From CAZMGB01 sp964565775 (GTDB lineage: Bacteria > Chloroflexota > Dehalococcoidia > DSTF01 > JALHUB01), in NCBI GenBank assembly GCA_964565775.1, contig CAZMGB010000019.1, positions 12,000 through 75,999 of the forward strand: a stretch of 64,000 nt of DNA, read 5' to 3'. Positions within the stretch are counted from its first letter, which is position 1. Every line of letters begins with the position of its first letter. Both the position numbers and the translations under genes were made by a program. Below, piece after piece: positions 34,152-41,235 of this stretch. Under the pieces are notes generated by a model. The model did no database searches. It saw only the letters and a program-made list of their open reading frames with translations, and was not told where the DNA came from.

Positions 34152-34615
34152 TCACCGCCGTCGATACCAACGTCCTCCTCGACGTACTGATTCCGGGCGC
34201 GCCCCACGGCGACGAGTCCGACCGCGCCCTCGCCGAGGCCGTGCGCGCCGGCGCGCTGCTTATCAGCGAGCCCGTCTACGCCGAGCTGGCCGCCCACTTT
34301 GGCGACAAGGCCGACCTGGACCGCTTCCTCACCGACACCGGCATCCGACTGGAGCCGTCAGGCGCCGAGGCGCTGTACAGAGTCGGGAGAGGCTGGAGCG
34401 ACTACCTGCGCCGCCGTCCCGCACATCCTTCCTGTCCTCAGTGCGGCGCTACGCAAGACATCCGCTGCGACCGGTGCGGAGCCAGCATCCAGCCCAGGCA
34501 GCATGTCGTCGCCGACTTCCTCATCGGAACCCATGCCCTGGTACACGCCGACCGCCTGCTGACCAGAGACAGGGGCTACTATGCCACCTACTTCCCCGAT
34601 CTGAAGCTGCGCTGA
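34148..34615 (+). CDS. PIN-domain toxin (VapC-like) with an inserted zinc ribbon
   Basis: The 155-residue PIN protein has the acidic residues Asp6 (AVDTNVLLD), Glu45 (VYAEL), Asp123 (ADFLIG) and Asp141 (TRDRG) that bind magnesium in the RNase site. Between the third helix region and Asp123 sits CPQC (96-99) and CDRC (107-110), a four-Cys zinc ribbon not found in the usual VapC. VapC toxins cut tRNA or rRNA; the ribbon may help bind RNA or the antitoxin (inference). It is cotranscribed with the AbrB-type antitoxin upstream. Confidence 0.85.
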   Translation: MITAVDTNVLLDVLIPGAPHGDESDRALAEAVRAGALLISEPVYAELAAHFGDKADLDRFLTDTGIRLEPSGAEALYRVGRGWSDYLRRRPAHPSCPQCGATQDIRCDRCGASIQPRQHVVADFLIGTHALVHADRLLTRDRGYYATYFPDLKLR

Positions 34616-34643
34616 CAAGCGCCTTGTGCTCGAGTACAGCCTC

Positions 34644-34673
34644 TTGCCGCTAACCCTGAGCGCGCACTAGAGT
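34644..34673 (+). promoter_or_regulatory. Likely promoter of nuoB
   Basis: -35 TTGCCG (34644-34649), 18-bp spacer, -10 TAGAGT (34668-34673), about 50 bp ahead of the nuoB start. It suggests that nuoB has its own transcript, apart from the toxin operon. Confidence 0.4.
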
Positions 34674-34725
34674 AAGAAATGAAGGCTTCGTTTCCAAGAG
34701 AGCCGAAAGGCCCCGAGGAAAGCCC

Positions 34726-35340
34726 ATGACTCAGGAATCGCCCATCCCCATAGAGCCGCGCGAACTGGACGAGGACGTCAAGCAGAACCTGCTGGTCACC
34801 TCGGCGGACACGGTGTTGAATTGGGCGCGGAGCTCATCTCTGTGGCCGGCGATGTTCGGCCTCGCCTGCTGCGCCATCGAGATGGTGGCGACGGCGACGC
34901 CCCGCTACGATATGGCACGCTTCGGGATGGAGATCTTCCGCGCCTCGCCGCGCCAGGCGGACCTCATGATCGTCTCCGGCACCATCACCTGGAAGATGGC
35001 GCCGCCGGTGCGGCGCGTCTACCTCCAGATGGCGGAGCCCAAGTGGGTGATCTCGATGGGAGGCTGCGCCATCACGGGCGGCCCCTTCGCCTACGGGTAC
35101 AGCGTGTTGCCGGGCGCGAGGCTCATCGTGCCGGTGGACGTGTACATCCCCGGCTGCCCACCCCGCCCGGAGTCGCTTCTCACCGGCCTCATAATGCTCC
35201 AGGACAAGATCAAGAAGGAGAGCTTCACCGGCAAGCGGGAGCGCGACGAGCCCACCGGTGACTTCAGCCAATACCTGCCTCCGGACGACCCGATCCGAAA
35301 GGAGCTGGAGTCGCTCTTCCCGCCCTACGTCAAGACCTAG
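34726..35340 (+). CDS. nuoB: NADH-quinone oxidoreductase subunit B, solitary copy
   Basis: The 204-residue protein holds the ligands of the [4Fe-4S] cluster N2: FGLACCAIEM (adjacent Cys), GGCAITGGPF and IPGCPPRPE. Length and motifs are those of a working NuoB/NdhK. In complex I this subunit passes electrons to quinone and sits between NuoD and NuoH. Here no nuoA, C, D or other complex I gene is near: the neighbours are a toxin module and the NiSOD protease. It may be a second, dispersed copy or serve a partial complex. A promoter-like pair lies upstream. Confidence 0.88.
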   Translation: MTQESPIPIEPRELDEDVKQNLLVTSADTVLNWARSSSLWPAMFGLACCAIEMVATATPRYDMARFGMEIFRASPRQADLMIVSGTITWKMAPPVRRVYLQMAEPKWVISMGGCAITGGPFAYGYSVLPGARLIVPVDVYIPGCPPRPESLLTGLIMLQDKIKKESFTGKRERDEPTGDFSQYLPPDDPIRKELESLFPPYVKT

Positions 35341-35381
35341 GGCCTGCACGGGGGAAGCGCTCTCCGTTGCGGATCGCTGCC

Positions 35382-35978
35382 CTAGCCACTCGCCTGCACC
35401 TTCACTACCCGAAAGCGGCGAACAGGCCAGTAGACCAGCCATGCCCGAGCTTTCAGAGCCTTGCGGTGCACGGGGCCGAAGTGGCGCGCGTCCGTACTGG
35501 CGTCCGGCCAATCACCCAGGAGGAAATACTCCTCGCGGCCGAGCGTCCCGGCATCCCCGGGGTCGGGCATCGCCCCTGAAGAGGCCGCGTCGCCACAAGC
35601 CACGCCGTTCACCCAGCAAACGCCGTCGCTGGTCGCCACTCTGTCTCCCGGCACCGCCACCACCCTCTTGACGATGCGATGCCGCGGCCGCGTCGGGTGC
35701 AAGGCCAGGACGATGTCGCCCCGGTGCGGCGTTCCCAGTCGGTAGGCGAGGGAGTCGAACAGCACGTATTCGCCGGGAGCCAGCGTCGGATACATGCTCC
35801 ACCCCCTGACCACGATGCGCCTGGCGAGCAAGAGGGCAAGGAGATGATAGACGGCAGGGAGTCGCAGGACAGCCCGTAGAGTCGAGCCTAATCGCGTCGG
35901 AAAGATCACCCAGACGTAACCCCGAATAGGGGCCAGGATACCTTTGGGGGACTCTCTGCCGGTGGGAGGGAGCCTCAC
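35382..35978 (-). CDS. sodX: Signal-peptidase-like NiSOD maturation protease
   Basis: The 198-residue S26-family protease has one membrane helix (VYHLLALLLARRIVV) and the catalytic Ser in GWSMYPTL and Lys in HRIVKRVVAVPGD, then the GDWPDASTDARHFGPV box. It is divergent from, and 74 bp away from, the Ni-superoxide dismutase gene. Known NiSODs are made with a leader that must be removed to expose the N-terminal His, and a small signal-peptidase-like protein encoded next door does this. It could be an ordinary signal peptidase, but the pairing favours the dedicated one. Confidence 0.85.
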   Translation of the reverse strand: MRLPPTGRESPKGILAPIRGYVWVIFPTRLGSTLRAVLRLPAVYHLLALLLARRIVVRGWSMYPTLAPGEYVLFDSLAYRLGTPHRGDIVLALHPTRPRHRIVKRVVAVPGDRVATSDGVCWVNGVACGDAASSGAMPDPGDAGTLGREEYFLLGDWPDASTDARHFGPVHRKALKARAWLVYWPVRRFRVVKVQASG

Positions 35979-36052
35979 GGCCTGGCCACAGCTAGTGCTT
36001 TTGTAGTAAATTATAACGATCTGACAGGAATTTTGCCGAGGAGGTTTCTAAC

Positions 36053-36568
36053 ATGTTTTTCCGACGCGCGTTTGCTGTCCTGAACCGCATACTCCCCGCC
36101 GAAGAGGCTTTCGCCCACTGCGATATCCCCTGCGGGATCTACGACCCCCACCTGGCGCAGATAGCCGCCCTCACGACCGTCCGCATGAACCAGCTCATCG
36201 AGCAGCTGCCGCACCCACCCTCGGGCGCTGGCGAGGCGGAGCACACGGCATACCACAACAGCTTCGCCCGCTACATCGCCGTCAAGGAGGAGCACGCGGA
36301 GCTCTGCAAGCACGAGGTGCGGGTCATCTGGGGCGACTACTTCAAGCCGGAGCACCTGGAGAAGCACCCCGATCTCCACAAGGTGGTCTGGAACATCATG
36401 AAGCTGGGCTCCAAGGTCAGGCAGGAGGTGAACATGCAGGCGGCCCAGGATCTCCTGGCCGAGGTGCAGAAGTTCGCCGAGGCCTTCTGGGCCACCAAGG
36501 GCGCCTCCGTCCGCCGCGAGCCCTCTCGCCAGGCTGCGGGCGGGCAGCTGGTCTACCCCGCCGGCTAG
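36053..36568 (+). CDS. sodN: Nickel-containing superoxide dismutase precursor
   Basis: The 171-residue protein carries the nickel hook HCDIPCGIYDP, almost identical to the HCDLPCGVYDP of known NiSODs; His22, Cys23 and Cys27 of the precursor become His1, Cys2 and Cys6. The 21-residue leader MFFRRAFAVLNRILPAEEAFA must be cut before His22. The rest is a four-helix bundle, as in the hexameric enzyme. It disproportionates superoxide without iron or manganese. GAGGAGG precedes the ATG, with a TATAAC box at 36012. The maturation protease gene is divergent; a hairpin terminator follows. Confidence 0.95.
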   Translation: MFFRRAFAVLNRILPAEEAFAHCDIPCGIYDPHLAQIAALTTVRMNQLIEQLPHPPSGAGEAEHTAYHNSFARYIAVKEEHAELCKHEVRVIWGDYFKPEHLEKHPDLHKVVWNIMKLGSKVRQEVNMQAAQDLLAEVQKFAEAFWATKGASVRREPSRQAAGGQLVYPAG

Positions 36569-36601
36569 AGGACCGAGCAACCGACGAAGCCAACCGCCGT
36601 G

Positions 36602-36627
36602 GGGCCGCCTCCTACCGGGGGCGGCCC
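36602..36627 (+). terminator. Terminator of sodN
   Basis: Arms GGGCCGCC/GGCGGCCC with a 10-nt loop, about 35 nt after the stop codon, followed by TCGCCTTTCTC. Confidence 0.6.
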
Positions 36628-36684
36628 TCGCCTTTCTCAGCAAGGCTGTTCCCTGCCGGCCTGCTGCGCTAGAGTAGCTGCGCC

Positions 36685-38394
36685 ATGACCCGCCTGCCGC
36701 CGTCCGTCGCCGCCTTGACCGCCATGGTCATGCTCGCAGCCGCCTGTGGTGGCGAGAAGACCTCACCGACGACGGCCACGGCGCCGGTCGCACCCACCGA
36801 GGCGGCCCCGCCGGTAATCAGCGTCCAGCCCCGCCTCGACGACACAGCGTCGGCGTACGTGGCCGCGGCCGCCTCTTCAGCAGCCGAGCGGTTGGGCGTG
36901 CGAGTAGCAGTCGGGGGCGAGGCGAGCGCAGCCCCTGCGGGCCCCTCCGTGATCATCGAAAGCCGAAAGCCGGAGCACGGCGAGGGGCTGGCCGTTCCCG
37001 TTCGCTTCTGGGGCGCCTTCGCCAGCTTCTGGAATGAGACCGAGGGGCTCTCCTTCGAAGGCGTCCGTCAGGCCGCGACGGGCGGGGCCGCCGACTGGGC
37101 CGACCTGGGCGCAGCCGCCGGCCCCCTAACGACGTATCTACCACTCGAGCTGCGCGCCAGCCTGGAAACGCTCCTCGGCCCTCTTCCGCCCGACGACGCG
37201 GCGACGGTGCGCTGGCTCCCCCTCTCCGAGGTAGTCGATGCGGCGGCAGCCGATGCCGGCTCCCTCCTCCTCCTCCCCGTCGCCCGCGCCGATCCCCGGC
37301 TGCGGAGCCTGGCCGTCGACGGCGTCGACGCGGTCCGAGGCGTGGGCGATCCCCTGACCTCGCCCTTTGTGGAGCGTCTGTGGCTGACCTGGGAAGGTGA
37401 GGAGGCTAGACCGCTCGCGGCAGAGCTGGCCAAGGCCCTTGAGGCCGCTCCGCCTTCGCCCGTTCGCGTCGTAGCCACAGGGGACATCATCCCCGCCCGC
37501 TGCGTGTACGACCGCCAGCGCGCCGCCGGCGACTATCGTCAGGCGTTCCGGCCCACGGCCGACTACCTGCGGGCCGCCGATCTCACCCTAGGCAGCCTGG
37601 ACGCCTCTCTCTCCGACGCCGGCGAACCCTTCGGCTGCACACGCACGCTCAGCCTCCTGGCGCCGGCCCGCAGCGTCGAGGGGCTCGTCTACGCCGGCCT
37701 GGACGTCGTGACGGTGGCGACCAACCACGCCAAAGACTGTGGTACGAACCCGTGCGGTGACCAGGCCTTTCTCGACACGCTGGCCAACCTGCGGGCGGCC
37801 GGCATCGAGCCCGTCGGTGGCGGGGTCGATCTGGCCGAGGCACGTCGGCCTGCCGTCGTTACGGCGGGCGGTGTCAGCTTCGCCGTTCTCGGCTACGACG
37901 ACATAGCTGCGTCAGTATACGGCGCCACCGAGACGTCGCCCGGCACCGCGCCCTTGGACGGCGACACGTTGGCCGAGGACGTGGCTGCCGCCCTCGACCG
38001 GGCAGATGTGGTCATCGTTATGCCCCACTGGGGCAGCGAGTACACCGCACTCCCCAGCGAGCGACAGCAGGAGTTGGCGCGCCAGGCCATCGCCGCCGGC
38101 GCGACGCTGGTGGTGGGCAACCATGCCCACGTGGTCCAGGCGGTGGAGTGGTCTGATGGGGGCTTCGTTGCCTACGGCCTCGGCAACTTCATCTTCGACC
38201 AGGACTGGTCGCTGGAGACGCAGCAGGGGGTGGTGCTGGAGGCCACGTTCCAGGGGCCACGGCTTGTCGGCGTCCGGCTGCACCCCGTGCACATCCACGA
38301 CATGCACCAGCCCCGCTGGGCCGACACCGACGAGGCGCGCTCTATCCTCCAGCGGGTGCAGGACGCGTCGCAGGTGGTGGTACCCTTTCCTTGA
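36685..38394 (+). CDS. CapA-family lipoprotein with an extra N-terminal domain
   Basis: The 569-residue protein has a lipoprotein signal ending in MLAAAC, a Thr/Pro/Ala-rich linker, an N-terminal region (about residues 45-265) of unknown fold, and a C-terminal CapA/PgsA metallophosphatase-like domain: VRVVATGDIIPARC, VTVATNHAKDCG, VIVMPHWGSEY, VVGNHAHVVQAVEW and YGLGNFIFDQ. CapA proteins take part in poly-gamma-glutamate export or act as extracytoplasmic hydrolases. No capBC genes adjoin. The N-terminal half, about 220 residues, is unusual for the family and could be a degenerate binding domain. Confidence 0.82.
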   Translation: MTRLPPSVAALTAMVMLAAACGGEKTSPTTATAPVAPTEAAPPVISVQPRLDDTASAYVAAAASSAAERLGVRVAVGGEASAAPAGPSVIIESRKPEHGEGLAVPVRFWGAFASFWNETEGLSFEGVRQAATGGAADWADLGAAAGPLTTYLPLELRASLETLLGPLPPDDAATVRWLPLSEVVDAAAADAGSLLLLPVARADPRLRSLAVDGVDAVRGVGDPLTSPFVERLWLTWEGEEARPLAAELAKALEAAPPSPVRVVATGDIIPARCVYDRQRAAGDYRQAFRPTADYLRAADLTLGSLDASLSDAGEPFGCTRTLSLLAPARSVEGLVYAGLDVVTVATNHAKDCGTNPCGDQAFLDTLANLRAAGIEPVGGGVDLAEARRPAVVTAGGVSFAVLGYDDIAASVYGATETSPGTAPLDGDTLAEDVAAALDRADVVIVMPHWGSEYTALPSERQQELARQAIAAGATLVVGNHAHVVQAVEWSDGGFVAYGLGNFIFDQDWSLETQQGVVLEATFQGPRLVGVRLHPVHIHDMHQPRWADTDEARSILQRVQDASQVVVPFP

Positions 38395-38471
38395 GGACAG
38401 GCGCGTATCGAAGTGCCCCGTCGTCCGTTATTGTAATATGCAGGGCTCATATGCCGCGCTCGAGGTAAATC

Positions 38472-39293
38472 ATGGCCGTCCTTGAGGACCGGGTCCGGGA
38501 GATCAAAGAGGTCATCCGCGCTCACGACGGCGCGAACGTTGCCGATGCCACGCTGGCGCGCGCCGTCGACGAGCTCATCGGCGTCTTCTACGACGATATC
38601 GGCGAGATCCTCAGCGTCTCCTCGCGCACGCTGTTCGACCTCTTCGTGATCAAAGTGCTCTACGTCGGCCGTCACAGCACCGACGTCCAGATCATCGATT
38701 ACCTGGGAGAGCTGATGAACCGCTACCTCTACACACGGGAGCTCTTCCCCGTCGTCAGGCGCGACAGGCGCTTCGCCTACTATCTGTCGGACCTGCTCGA
38801 GGAGTCACGGCGGCTGATCCACTTTCAGAATCTCTTCGAAGCCCACCGCAAGTACGCCGACAACGCTCTCTTCCTCACCGGTGTCTTCCCCCGCAGCCTC
38901 CGCCGTGGGCGCGCGGGCCGCAAGCGGGCCGTGCCCTTTATCGATAGCTCTTACTACGTCAGCTCCGGAAAGACCTCCTACCGGCTGGCGGCCGAGCATG
39001 AGCTGGCCGAGACGACGCAGCAGCGGGAGACGCTGAACAAGCTCTCCACCTACTTCGAGGTCTACATGGACGCTCTCAACGAGATGAGCGAGCGCTACAT
39101 CCTCGGCTTCGACTTCAACCTGATGGCCGACAAGATGCTCGACAACTTCAACCTGTACCGGCGCACCGGCGACGAGAAGTACCTGAACAACGCCCGCAAG
39201 TACGCCGCCATCCTGAAAGTCGACTCCGCCCGCTTCCCCAGCCTCTTTCGCCTGGCGCCCAGGGCCGCGCTTCTCGACGGGCCGCCGCCCTGA
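38472..39293 (+). CDS. Conserved-looking protein of unknown function, 273 aa
   Basis: I do not recognise this protein. It is mostly charged and probably helical, without signal peptide or membrane helix: VREIKEVIRAHDGANV at the start, a middle segment with VVRRDRRFAYYLSDLLEE, a basic patch SLRRGRAGRKRAVPF and a C-terminal part MADKMLDNFNLYRRTGDEKYLNN. Coding bias is strong and the ATG is well placed 77 nt after the CapA-like gene, so it is a real gene. The basic patch might touch nucleic acid or membrane lipids. No neighbour gives a hint about its role. Confidence 0.7.
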   Translation: MAVLEDRVREIKEVIRAHDGANVADATLARAVDELIGVFYDDIGEILSVSSRTLFDLFVIKVLYVGRHSTDVQIIDYLGELMNRYLYTRELFPVVRRDRRFAYYLSDLLEESRRLIHFQNLFEAHRKYADNALFLTGVFPRSLRRGRAGRKRAVPFIDSSYYVSSGKTSYRLAAEHELAETTQQRETLNKLSTYFEVYMDALNEMSERYILGFDFNLMADKMLDNFNLYRRTGDEKYLNNARKYAAILKVDSARFPSLFRLAPRAALLDGPPP

Positions 39294-39495
39294 CGGACCC
39301 CTTTCCCCAAACGGCAGGCGGCGATCTATGCGGCGGAGAGGTAGAGTCTGATTGAACCGTGCCACCAAGACCGGCAAGACCTTGGGGTGCATGGTCTGGC
39401 TCGGTCACAAGGCGAGGGAGGGGAGGGACGGCCAGGCCTACCGGTAGGTCGCGCCGACCTACTTCCAGCCCGGTTGTTCTCAAGACGGCAGAGAC

Positions 39496-39651
39496 TCAAT
39501 GGCCTCCTCTTACTGAAGTGCTCTTGCCGCAGTCGGTGCAAGCAATCTGGATCTCCCCACAAGACCAAACCAATATGATAGCGTTAGGGCTTCTGCAATC
39601 GGCACACTGTCTCTTGAGCGCTGCAACAACGGCGCTGCCGGGGCAACTCAT
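39496..39651 (-). CDS. Small zinc-ribbon protein, 51 aa
   Basis: The 51-residue frame has CADC and CTDC pairs (residues 16-19 and 38-41) with a further SCG at 30-32, the spacing of a small zinc ribbon: LKRQCADCRSPNAIILVW then GEIQIACTDCGKSTSV. Its ATG overlaps the stop of the membrane-protein gene upstream as ATGA, which argues for translational coupling and that both are real. It lies below usual length cut-offs and is easily overlooked. Role unknown; ribbons this size often bind nucleic acids or act as small adaptors. Confidence 0.6.
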   Translation of the reverse strand: MSCPGSAVVAALKRQCADCRSPNAIILVWSCGEIQIACTDCGKSTSVRGGH

Positions 39652-40007
39652 GATTCCTTGCTCCTAGTGCTGCCAACTGCTCTAGCTTCTAATGGGGCGA
39701 AAACGCCAGCGAGATTAGGGGGTGGCCTTAGCGTTTCAACAGTCGGCCACCGCGAGAATGCAAGCAGCACGAACATCAGCCCGCCGGCTAAGGGGACAAT
39801 CGCGAAAGGAGTGAACCAGCGGCTACTGCCTGCTCTGGGCAGTGCTTCCCAAGCCAAGACGAGCAGGAAGACGATGTTCACGCCAGGGATCAGAGCCAGG
39901 AGGGCCAGCCACCCACACCAGCCCACCCTGCGGCAGACGCGAACGACGGCCCATAGGACGAGCACAACCGAGACTAGGAGCAGTAGCTCAAAGGGACCGA
40001 CACCCAT
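39648..40007 (-). CDS. Small membrane protein, 119 aa
   Basis: Three hydrophobic helices are visible: FELLLLVSVVLVLWAVV, WLALLALIPGVNIVFLLVL and FTPFAIVPLAGGLMFVLLAF. The ATG is preceded by AGGAGGTG at six bases, an excellent ribosome-binding site, so the gene is real. The middle helix with IPGVNIV resembles small membrane proteins of unknown function that are widespread in bacteria. It is coupled to the zinc-ribbon gene that follows. I can name no function. Confidence 0.65.
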   Translation of the reverse strand: MGVGPFELLLLVSVVLVLWAVVRVCRRVGWCGWLALLALIPGVNIVFLLVLAWEALPRAGSSRWFTPFAIVPLAGGLMFVLLAFSRWPTVETLRPPPNLAGVFAPLEARAVGSTRSKES

Positions 40008-40339
40008 GATGCACCTCCTGACGGAACACTCGCGGCGCGCTCACCCACTGCACTGCACCATCCATCCCGCTCTCCTTGCCTTTGGCCTTTCATGCGGCTT
40101 GAGCATCTCGATGCTCCGTCTTGCTCTCCGCCCCCTCCCCATTGATTATCGGCAGATATGGTTTCCGTCTTCTTCCGAGGGAGAGGCAAACGGCCGATAC
40201 TGACTTTGTGAGCCCTTGCGAACGAAGACTGCCAGCGAAGGCAGGATGGGATTAGCTAATATGCCGGATTGCGCCTGAACCCCGCGATACGCGCCTGACA
40301 GCGGGCGCCGCGAGCCGTGCTCCTCGAACGACCTGGCCG
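40008..40339. other. 332-bp gene-free stretch
   Basis: The space between the start of the small membrane-protein gene and the stop of the LysE-like gene (both on the minus strand). A short hairpin GAGCAT-CTCG-ATGCTC lies near 40100. I see no ORF with coding character and no convincing promoter pair; GATAAT on the minus strand near 40150 is a possible -10 for the membrane protein. Confidence 0.4.
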
Positions 40340-40960
40340 CTAGACCACGTACTGACCCAGGCCCTGGATCAGGAAACGGACCGCGAAGGCCAGGATGAGA
40401 ACGCTGGCCGCCGTCGTCGCCCAACGCAGGAGGGGGCCCCCAACCAGGCGCCGGCTCCACGCCACCCCCACCGACAGGAAGGCGAACCAACTCACGCTGC
40501 CCGCGACGATGAACACTGCCGCCGCGAGCATCGCCCGCGTCTCGTCCGCCGAGACCGCCAGGCTGCCCGCCACGGCCAGCCAGGAAGCTACGGTCAGCGG
40601 GTTCAGCATGGTGACGAGAAGCCCGTGCCCAAACGCCAGGCGCAGCGAAATGGGTGCGTAGCCAGCGTCCTCCCCAGACATCGCTGTTCCGCCCAGGAGG
40701 CCGGAGAGCGCCAGATAGGCGAGAAACGCCGTTCCCCCCAGCCACAGAGGCACGCCCAGCCACGGCGTACGAAAGGCCTGGTCCGCGCCGGCCGCCGCCG
40801 CCACGAAGTAGACGCCGTCCACCACGGCGGCGCCGGCGCCCACGGCCAGCGCCGGCCCGAAGCCACGCAGCAGCCCAGTACGGACGACGGTGGCCCCCAC
40901 TGGGCCCAGCGGCGCCGCCACGACGATCCCCAGGACAAACGCCTCCACGAAAAGTGGCAA
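40340..40960 (-). CDS. LysE/RhtB-family amino-acid exporter
   Basis: The 206-residue protein has six hydrophobic helices and the family's N-terminal VVAAPLGPVGATVVRTGLL, close to the usual PGP motif, with LNPLTVASWLAVAG later, matching the conserved NP motif. The family exports lysine, threonine, homoserine or similar compounds. A TTG start is used with GGAGG eight bases upstream. It is a single gene; the long frame running through both sides in another phase is a shadow. Confidence 0.82.
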   Translation of the reverse strand: MPLFVEAFVLGIVVAAPLGPVGATVVRTGLLRGFGPALAVGAGAAVVDGVYFVAAAAGADQAFRTPWLGVPLWLGGTAFLAYLALSGLLGGTAMSGEDAGYAPISLRLAFGHGLLVTMLNPLTVASWLAVAGSLAVSADETRAMLAAAVFIVAGSVSWFAFLSVGVAWSRRLVGGPLLRWATTAASVLILAFAVRFLIQGLGQYVV

Positions 40961-41187
40961 ACCTGCCCCTCCAGCGACGTATCGACCGCCAGTATCCCGA
41001 ATCCATGCTCAATGAACAACGTGTGCCGCCGCCAAGCCCAGTCCGGCAGACCGCTGTGGCCATCATGGAGGAGCTATCGTGAGAATAGGAGAGCTTGGGA
41101 GCCCCTGAGGCATATGGGCCGTCTGCTGGTTCGCCTGGATGCCGCAACACCGGTTGCGGGCGCGCGGCCTTTCCGGTAAATATAGTC

Positions 41188-41214
41188 TTAGCACTCTGCC
41201 GGAATGAGTGCTAA
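41188..41214 (+). promoter_or_regulatory. CIRCE operator upstream of groEL
   Basis: A perfect CIRCE: TTAGCACTC, nine bases, GAGTGCTAA. It lies 22 bp before the groEL start and just after a promoter with -35 TTGCGG (41154) and -10 TAAATA (41177). Control by the repressor HrcA in response to heat is expected; hrcA itself is not in the window. Confidence 0.95.
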
Positions 41215-41235
41215 TCTTGATAGCGAAGGTGGAAG

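Noticed and set aside
40146..41150. 334-codon minus-strand frame around the LysE-like gene
   Set aside because: The LysE-like frame inside it has membrane helices and family motifs; this one is Gly/Arg-rich and without a ribosome-binding site.
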